Below are positions 56,105-64,000 of a DNA stretch of 64,000 nucleotides, in pieces. Each line of letters opens with the position of its first letter. Position 1 is the first letter of the stretch. Made by a program: the position numbers and the translations under genes. Origin of the DNA: Hypomesus transpacificus (taxonomy: Eukaryota > Chordata > Actinopteri > Osmeriformes > Osmeridae). A model generated the notes under the pieces. The model was not told where the DNA came from. It was given only the letters and a program-made list of their open reading frames with translations, and searched no databases. Location: assembly GCF_021917145.1 (NCBI RefSeq), contig NC_061077.1, positions 11,909,723 through 11,973,722 of the forward strand, written 5' to 3'.

Positions 56105-57172
56105 CTACTCGCCATAGATGTTACCCATCTGGGAGGCCACCAAGTGGGCTGGAGCAAAGGACTCAAAGCCCATGTCCAGGGGCAGTTCGTAACGCGAGGC
56201 TTGGAACATGATGTGGGCCTGGGGCGCTGGCAGGCTTCCCATGGAGGCGGTGGGAGGGTAGGGGTGGTGTGCAGAGAGGTAGTGGGTAGCAGGGTGTGTG
56301 TGGTAGCCCCTCTCTGACTCCGGGGGGGACGGCTCCTGCTTCAGGGCAAAGTTTCCACCGATGCTGAGGGGGGGCGTGAGGGGCCCATCGTAAGGGGGAG
56401 TGCCACTGCTGCTGCACTCGTTTGGGGAGGAGTTCTCGTAGGAAGCCCCTTTGAAGCCTTTCATGTGGAGGAGGTGGGAGGCCTCCATGGAGCCGTAGGG
56501 TGGGCTGGGCAAGCCCGGGGAGGGGTAGCTGAGGGGGTGGCCAGCTTGACCCCCCACCGAGGCGCCGCACTTGTCCTCCAGCTTGTTGAGCATCATGGGC
56601 GCCGGGCCCATCTGCAGGCAGCCGGCTACCAGGTTACTGGTGGGCTGGGAGAGGCCTTTGCACATCATTTCCACAAAGCCGTGGCTCTCCAGGGACTGGC
56701 CGCTCTCCAGCACCTCCGACAGGGCCCAGATGTAGTTGCGGGCTAGCCGCAGGGTCTCAATCTTGGACAGCTTCTGGGTCTTGGAGGAGCAGGGCATGAC
56801 CTGCCGCAGGTTGTCCAGGGCGTCGTTCAGGCCGTGCATACGAGAGCGCTCGCGGGCGTTGGCCTTCACCCGGCGATTGCGGAAGCGCTCCTGTCTGGCT
56901 TTGGTCATTTTCTTCTTTTTGGGACCCCTCCGCTTGGGCAACTTCTCTCCCTCCAGCCCCATCTCCTCCTCCTCGTCTTCCTCCTCTTCCTCGTCCATGT
57001 CTTCGCTACCCAGCTCGGTCATGCCGCGAGGCCGACCCCCCAGGCTCAACCCATAGCGGCTTCGGATCTCAGTGCCTTCACCATCCTGTGAGCTCAGATC
57101 CTCCTCCAGCCAGCCCAGACCGCTGACCAGCTCACTCTCATCTCCTGTCTTCTCAAACGGCTTGGTCATCAT
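56105..57172 (-). CDS. neurod4: Neurogenic bHLH factor NEUROD4
   Basis: Nuclear transcription factor that heterodimerises with E proteins on E-boxes and drives neuronal differentiation. The coding region is one exon, 355 residues counted from the first of two adjacent Met codons. An acidic run ([11 protein letters not shown], residues 60-70) precedes a nuclear signal RRGPKKKK (81-88) and the bHLH at about 99-153. The bHLH has [20 protein letters not shown] and [31 protein letters not shown] and RVKANARER point to NEUROD4 rather than NEUROD1, 2 or 6. The NeuroD domain follows ([17 protein letters not shown]), then [10 protein letters not shown] and [18 protein letters not shown]. The ATG at 57172 lies six bases after a splice acceptor (TTTTGTTCCTGCAG), so upstream in-frame codons are intronic. 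One odd residue: Ser129 where the family has Tyr (PCYSKTQ). Confidence 0.94.
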   Translation of the reverse strand: MMTKPFEKTGDESELVSGLGWLEEDLSSQDGEGTEIRSRYGLSLGGRPRGMTELGSEDMDEEEEEDEEEEMGLEGEKLPKRRGPKKKKMTKARQERFRNRRVKANARERSRMHGLNDALDNLRQVMPCSSKTQKLSKIETLRLARNYIWALSEVLESGQSLESHGFVEMMCKGLSQPTSNLVAGCLQMGPAPMMLNKLEDKCGASVGGQAGHPLSYPSPGLPSPPYGSMEASHLLHMKGFKGASYENSSPNECSSSGTPPYDGPLTPPLSIGGNFALKQEPSPPESERGYHTHPATHYLSAHHPYPPTASMGSLPAPQAHIMFQASRYELPLDMGFESFAPAHLVASQMGNIYGE

Positions 57173-57177
57173 GGTGA

Positions 57178-58260
57178 TCTGCAGGAACAAAACTCACTGG
57201 TCAATATGATATCGTGTTACAAGGTAAGGTGATAGTTTAGATTTGCTTTTTGCGGGTAACTTTATTTAGGCTGTGATTTCAGACTGTCCTCTTCATTATA
57301 AACTCCATTGATTGGCCAGCCTGCGGAGAGGCGCGGAGCTGTCCTAATTCAGCACTAATGTACGGACAGCGCACTTTTGTAAAGGAGCTCGTTTCCACTA
57401 CAACAGCTTGCTTGATAAACGTTGGCTGACCCCTCTCAATTCGGACCATTTAAATACTTTATATTCAGTCGGATTAATACTTACTCGGATAAAAATGAAA
57501 ACAAAATGTATGCATGTCATTGTCGTCTAACGTCAGAGATTTTCAGGATCAGGAGATTTTTTGCAATCAGGATGCATCAAGGGATGCTTCCCTGTTGTTA
57601 TTCCGATGTTTTGGAGACGCAGTCAATCTAGGGCAGATCGGGATTTGGCCGGCATTTAAATCTCTCAGATTAAATTGGGGGGTAGCCTACAAAGCAGCAA
57701 ACACGGGGGACGGATACTGTTTTAAGAACTACTTTAAATGAGTTTGCCGAGGCATCATCAGATGTGCCATAGCAATAATTGTGCATTTTTTTCTGAGTTG
57801 ATTAATGGTAGGTATTTGCAAATGCGCACCAACAATGAAATTTATAATACATCTACCAGGCCACTTATTATTTAGGAGAGTTCCTAAGTCCTCCTGGTTA
57901 AGGAGGACTTAAAAAGTCAGTAGTGCGTAAAAGTGGAACCGTTTACAATCACTCGTGAATAAATTGTGTTTTACGCACAACCCTGCCTGGACCAACTTCA
58001 TGTGCATTTTTTATTGCGATTGTTTTCAAGTGTAAATATATATCATCAAGTTATTGCAGGAAATGTATTTGGGCAAATTTGGAAAAGAAACTCACCTGTT
58101 GAAATTCACAACTTAATCTTCTTAAATAAACAGTCGTGGAGTTAATATAAAAGTTCCTCAATCAATAATTTAAAATAAATTAGTCTCTGCTGTGCAGTTT
58201 CGCTTTCTGTACAGTTCCTCTTTCTGTACCGCTGTAACGATCTCCAAAGTGTTTGTTATC
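57178..58260 (-). other. neurod4: 5' UTR exon and leader intron of neurod4
   Basis: On the minus strand a donor TTTCAACAG|GTGAGT sits at 58096/58095, and the matching acceptor precedes the ATG, so the leader intron spans 58095-57179 (917 bases). The first exon probably covers about 58096-58260. NeuroD genes characteristically carry one intron immediately before the coding exon. The start of transcription is not visible. Confidence 0.6.
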
Positions 58261-58500
58261 TCAGTTATCCATCAGTGCGCGTGGGACTTTAACCTCCAAC
58301 TGACTTGATAATGTTGGATTTCTGCCTTTAGTGAGTTAGACAGGCTCCTCCCACTTGCGCCCCACCCTTATTCAACTGATCAAAACGCGCGTGGCGGGCT
58401 CGTGGCTAAACTGATACCAAAGACTGGCGCATCCATGGCCTTACACTGCGCGAGTGTGCCCCAACTATTATGTAAATTTAATGAAACAAATATCCTGTCT
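58261..58500 (-). promoter_or_regulatory. neurod4: Likely neurod4 promoter region
   Basis: Sequence just upstream of the inferred first exon is richer in G+C (GGGTGGGGCGCAAGTGGGAG on the minus strand) than its AT-rich surroundings. No clear TATA box. Position is inferred from the splice donor. Confidence 0.3.
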
Positions 58501-59397
58501 GGAGCCTAGATATAAAGTTTTACATAGGGACCCATGTCCCAGGACGTCTGACGTAACCTAAACGGTTCTCATCTCAAGCACTCAATATAATTTATCCTGC
58601 ACTCGCTCAGCAATACTTTGTATTGATTTTTACCGACGAGACGCTCTTGTCTAATTGACTATAGACTCGCATTTGGATTATTTCACTTAACGTGATCGCC
58701 GTGCCGTAAAGCTTCGTTAGCAAGAGACGCTTTCTCTATGTCTGTGTGCTTAAGTGATTTTGACAGCTTGGTGTGGTAAGAGCAGGTGTGTGCGTTGTTC
58801 ACCCGTCCATTCGTTTGTTTCTTCCGCTTATTAGAGCTGCAACCCGCGTTCAAGCACTGTTAGATTTACTGTTTGGATGAGTCAGTCTGGAAAACTTAAT
58901 CTGATGCATGCACTAGATTGTCGATAGGCAATATCTTCCCAAAAATCACATGATTAACTGCAAATAATTTGACTACTGAGTGGAAAATAAGCATGAGCTC
59001 AGGCACATTGGCCTAAATTGATCTATAAAAATAAAAAAGTTAATTCAAATTGACCAAGATAATGCAATATTTCGTTAAAGTGGTGGTTATTAATTTTGGT
59101 AAATTTAACATTTCACAGAATTTCTTAACAGAAGCACATTTTGCAAGGCATATCCATGCTCCCATTATTTAATGCGCTGTTCGAGTTTTTCTGTCTCTCT
59201 CTTCTCACATTTCCACAAAACAAAATGCCTAGGCATAACAAATGCAACATATGTTGATTTCCCCGTACATGGTGAGCTGCGACGCAATAGGGGCTCCATT
59301 GTAATACGTGCCATTGACGGGATTTGCGGGTCGCCACGTGCCCCCGTACTGATCCCATTGTGCGCCGGAGGCTCACATCTGTGCCCATCACTGCTCT

Positions 59398-59431
<34 letters not shown>

Positions 59432-59459
59432 CTCTCTCCTCTCTCTCTCTCTCTCTCCT

Positions 59460-59508
<49 letters not shown>

Positions 59509-59523
59509 CTCCTCTTTCTCTCT

Positions 59524-59571
<48 letters not shown>

Positions 59572-62500
59572 CTCTATCTGTTTCTCTCTCTCTCGTTATC
59601 CTTAAACTTAGTCGACAGTATAACTCATTTATGAAATATAGTTTTGTTATGGCAATAAATAAAAAAGTTTGCTAAATGGCCTTAATTAGGACTCGTTTTT
59701 ATAAACAATAAAAACATATTGCGGGGAGCTGGTATAACGTTGACATAAATTTCCTAAAGAAAACGCCAATACGTTAAACGAACACTTATCCAACTTGTCT
59801 GACTCATTAATTCAACCTGAACAGATGGTCAAATTTGCAAAACCCTAAAGGGGGGTGCATCTGTTGTCTTGTGTGCTCACGCGTCACTCGCCTGCCCAAC
59901 CTGTAATGTCGTGCTGAACGGTACTGACATAATAGACAAACGTTATGTTAGCGTGCCTACGTCCGAGTCTTTTCACTCCTCATCAGTGCATTAGCCATGA
60001 AGGCGCGTGGACAGAGTTGAGACGACATTGGGTGTGTTTACGACTGTGTGTCCCTCAATTGTGAACCTGACATGCCGGCCACGTGTCTACAGTGTGTGCA
60101 TCCAGTGTTTACAATGAGCTGGCTGCGTCCCTCCAAGCTCCCCAGGTAGCACCGTTCCCTACAGCATTGTGTCCCGGGGGTCTACGCATATAGGCGGCCA
60201 TCACACCTGCAGTCAGCGTAGGGAATTGGAGCTTTCACCTCGGTCCCAAGTGACTGAATGACGGGAAACTTTGGTATTCTGTGTGTCCTGCTTCCATTTT
60301 CAAACACAACACTACACCAACATCGTATGCAGGTTATGAGGTCAGGGTTGTAATTGTCAGTGATAATATGTCTGTTTTGAGTGTGAAATGTTGAAATTTA
60401 GATTTTCGTCTTTTTTATTTCTGTTTCAGATCAGACTGAGGTACCGTATTGTACCAGAATTTTTTTCAGACTAAATCCAGAGTGTTGTCCAAAATGTACT
60501 TAATCTTGAATAAATTGTATTTCTTTAATTAAGCCATGCTGCCGCTGTTGTTGTTGTTATTGGGGGCTCCCCCCATCCATACACCCCCTTCTTTGCCACA
60601 AGTGAGTCGTCTCTCGCTTCTGCCCCGTGGGATGGATTTAGAGAGGAATGGGGGGATTCGAACGCCACTCTGACAGATGGGGCCTTGTTCCTGTCTTTCT
60701 CGGTCTCCTTTTCCCCCCTCTCCCTCACGCGCTAAAACACAGGCGTACACACTCGCGTGTACACCGGGACTTCGCGAATACAATAGGAATTAAAGCCCTG
60801 CACACATGCTCCCTGCGCCGCGCCTGAAAGCTGAGCCCCTTGTAGTAACCATGAAAGGGTGGAGGCGAGCGTGTGAAGGGGGGGGGGGGGGGGGGGTGTT
60901 TTAGGCGGATAGAGTGTGGGGGGGGGGGGGGGTGGAATAGATGTGTGATAGTTTGAAAAGAAAACACAAGTTGGTCTTAATATTGCCTGCTCTGAATCTA
61001 TGATCAAATGCATTCCTTTATATTTTCACAAACAATTGTAATACATACATTTTAAGGTTCCCAGAATACTGATGCCTGCTTCACTTGTATGTTCTGTATT
61101 TCTGTAGCCAATTTAAGACAATCCACTCTCACCTAAATGAAAACAGGAAGGTGTGTGTGTGTGTGTGTTTTACGGCATCCCCAGGGTTCAGTTGAGTTGA
61201 TTCTGCTCACTGGGGCTAAACATAGTCCATGATGTCCTCACCTGAGGGAGACTGAATGTACCTCACACTGGGGAAGCCTCTAGAAACACATCCATCCCAC
61301 TCACTAGTCATCTGGCTGTTTCCTTCTTCCTCGCTTCACTGTGCAATACAAAACCAACTTGGATTCCACTCACCATGTCTTGCATCAGACGGACAGATCT
61401 GTGGACAAGCCACCAGAGAAGGGGGAAAGGAGAACATTGACTCAGAGCCAAGTGAAGGATGTTGGGAAACCCCTCCGAAGTGACCACAGAGAGGAGAGAG
61501 GGCTTCCTGCTCCTGGACAGAGATAGGGAGGAGCAGGAGAATGTGTGTGTGTGGGGGGGGGGGGGGGCAGGGGGACAGGGGGGACAGAGGGCACAGGGGG
61601 CGCAGGGGGGGTGGAGGGAATTGTGTCTCCAGGAGTAAATCAAGTCCACATTATACATGAAGGCACGCACCTAATTCAAAGCATAAAATTGGCAATTTCC
61701 ACACCCTTCCACCTGCAGCCTTTTTACATTGCACCTCAGCACAGCAGATACATGTGTGTGTGTGTCAATAACGATGTCAGACAAAGAGAAAATGCTTCAT
61801 GTTGATGGTAGCTCTATGGCAGCCAACGATGAGAAAGCCTGCATCATGGCTACCAGTCCATTCCTTGCCACTAACCGGTATGCCAGTGTTGGTATAACTG
61901 TGAACTCTTCATTGTCTGCTGCATTGACTTCACCTACTGTCAACAGTTTCCATTACAGGCCACACAGGCTCTTAGACCCATAAATAACATTGTCTCTTCT
62001 AAAAGGAGTGCCTGCATGTAGTTCCATATCCAGGGGACTACTTTACAACCTCCATCCCATCAGGGCTCCCAGCACTGACGTGGTTCAGGGTGAGTGTGGC
62101 GGAGGGTGCACAGCTGAGGGGGGGGCTAGGGGGGTCTCCATCTGCCATGCTGGCGGTCTTAAGGGAGATGACACATCCCAGGGGGGGTTTGGGGGAGCGG
62201 GAATGGGAGAGAGAGAGAGAAAGAGAGAGAGACAGAGCGAGACAGGCTGAATAGATTACACCCCATCCAGTAATCACTCTAATCTGTGTACTCCCACACC
62301 AAACCGTCGTTCCCAACAGAACCCTAAACTCTATAGGCAACTGCGAGGTCAAATGCACAGAGTTGGTTCTGGAACTAGCAATTCAATTCATCAACAAATC
62401 TGGCACGTATGTTCTTATAATGAGAAAAATTAAACTGTGTAGGTGTTCTTGGATGGGTGCCACACTTCCTGTGATCAGGTGCAAGAGTCCCACAAGTGGC

Positions 62501-64000
62501 ACTGTCTGATTCCCTGTGTGGCCATTATGCAAATACAGACTGGCGACAAGCAAGTCAGACCAAATAAGCACAATGATTGGCAGTCAAATTAGATTTTATA
62601 CTAGCCATTGATTCTTTTTTTGCGAGTGGTGTAGTGACATGGATACAATGTAATGCATGCCGTTAGGATTAGGACAATCATTGCAAATGTAAGTCAATAT
62701 TTTAAAGAAACTTTTGAAGACATGTGCTCAGCCCGTCAGTCCTCCAGGGCAGACAGACTCAGATCAGGCGGGCTGAGCCCACAGCTCCTCTACCTCCAGA
62801 CTGCATGTGGTCTCCCCTCGTCTGGGTCTTCCTCAGAGCTCCATGTCCCCGGCCCATTGTTTTGTGGGCCTGGCACTGTCAATATTCAGCTTGGCTAATG
62901 TGTTCAGAGGCAGCTGGAGGAGTCTCAATTATTACCATGACACAGCACACAGAGGGGCATAATATCATTAAAACTAAATCAGGATTTGGCTAACAGGGGG
63001 GGATTTAGTAAGACTTTAGGTGGGAGACTTGGGCTAATTTAATTTATTGGTTAGGGGACCCAGGAAACTCAGAGAATTTCCTACATTTTAGATTAATTTA
63101 ATCCATAGCAAACTTGAAAAAGTGGGTAAACATGTTGTTCGTTTGCCTTCTAGGATGTAAAGATTGTGTTGGGAACAACTGCATCTCTGACAATTTTTTT
63201 TGTTGCTTTTGGAGTTATCTTGGTCCATGTGGTTAGTTTATATTGTAATGAGCATTATCATTGTTTCGCTGTTCAAGCGGATTTCGAAAACGTGAGGGAC
63301 GGCAAGTAATCCTTTTAGCTGTTTGAAATGATGGTGTTCCCTCGGCAGACGCATTCATTCTAAGAACTCAGCTGGGGCCCGCATGGGGCCACATGCCACA
63401 TCATACTGATGAGAAATCTGAGATTTTGAATAATTGAATAAAGGTCTGCCTACATTTCGTGTTGTGTTTAGAAATGCATTATTTAACACCATTTGTGTTT
63501 CTTAAGTATATGCATAACTTGTATTTTTATTCCGTGTTTAGCACAGACCTGTCCCCATTGGGCAACCGTTTTTCTTAATTTTCGGACATCTCTTGTTTTC
63601 AATCTGCTAAAAAGCGACAGAAGTACCGTTGGTCTCGCAGCAAGGGTCTTATGTCTGTATTGTTCTGACGCTCGCGACACATAAACGGCGATTTTAAGGC
63701 CCATTGAGCGCGCGATGGATGTTGCCTAAAATCCATTGAAGGGTGGAGTGCATCGATTAGTCAATTCGAAGACCGGGTGCAATAGTACCTCAAGTTGTAA
63801 ATCTTTGGGTGAATGTCTGAGCTGTTCTCCTGAGGGCTCAAAGTAACCAAGGCATATAATTAATTACATTTCTTGACAAAAAATCCCCAAAAACCGTTTC
63901 TCAGGTTTTTCATTCATGTGGATTATTGTATTTACTTAGATCATGCGGTAACTATATATCTGCATTTAGTCATTAATTAAATTATTTAGTATTTCCATGT
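58501..64000. other. Non-coding region right of neurod4
   Basis: No exon or RNA gene recognised. Contains a CT microsatellite (59392-59595), G runs at about 60880-60897, 60917-60932 and 61549-61567, and unique AT-rich sequence. A stretch at 62880-62990 looks constrained in composition but cannot be tested here. Confidence 0.5.
59392..59595 (+). repeat. (CT)n microsatellite with CCTCT interruptions
   Basis: About 200 bases of CT broken by CC and TT steps. Open frames of Leu/Ser through it are artefacts. Confidence 0.9.

Noticed and set aside
56163..57091. Other frames over neurod4
   Set aside because: Shadow frames of the 355-residue bHLH coding region.
63483..63704. 73-residue minus-strand frame near the right edge
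   Set aside because: No recognisable family, no splice or promoter support; length is within chance in AT-rich DNA.

Overview
This window is vertebrate nuclear DNA, almost certainly from a teleost fish. It has multi-exon genes with GT-AG introns, tRNA-derived SINEs with a teleost L2-type tail, a Tc1 transposon and very dense micro- and minisatellites. The repeat types would suit a smelt- or salmon-like lineage, but I cannot name the species.

Left half (1-28 kb): four genes can be read exon by exon. faah2 (+, 934-5308) is an intact 11-exon fatty-acid amide hydrolase with the full Ser-Ser-Lys triad. nelfa (-, 12898-6507) encodes the NELF-A subunit of the negative elongation factor and meets faah2 tail to tail. 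A Tc1-like transposon with 178-bp terminal inverted repeats sits in nelfa intron 5. nicol1 (+, 13730-14451; C4orf48 homologue) is a small secreted protein gene head to head with nelfa. nat8l (+, 18554-28070) encodes aspartate N-acetyltransferase; it has a 7.4-kb second intron and probably a 3' UTR of about 7 kb.

Middle (37.6-49.3 kb): the eight C-terminal exons of poln (DNA polymerase nu, -) lie here, carrying polymerase motifs A, B and C. They are separated by introns packed with simple repeats, including a 2-kb G-rich 12-bp minisatellite. The 5' part of poln is missing; a 100-N scaffold gap at 49303-49402 follows. The order nelfa-nicol1-nat8l-poln matches human 4p16.3, so this is a conserved synteny block.

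Right of the gap (49.4-64 kb): the only gene recognised is neurod4 (-, 57172-56105), a proneural bHLH factor with an intronless coding region and an intron just upstream of the ATG. It is not a 4p16.3 gene in human, so the join across the gap deserves checking. The remaining sequence is non-coding and rich in CT, GA, GT and GAAA repeats.

The genes do not form one pathway. They act in lipid signalling, transcription pausing, secreted signalling, neuronal NAA synthesis, DNA repair and neurogenesis. I found no new multi-gene system. The most interesting points are repeat-derived: a minisatellite seeded from a SINE head, an array of TGAGTCA motifs in nat8l, a poln C-terminus embedded in a duplication, and a non-canonical faah2 splice donor.
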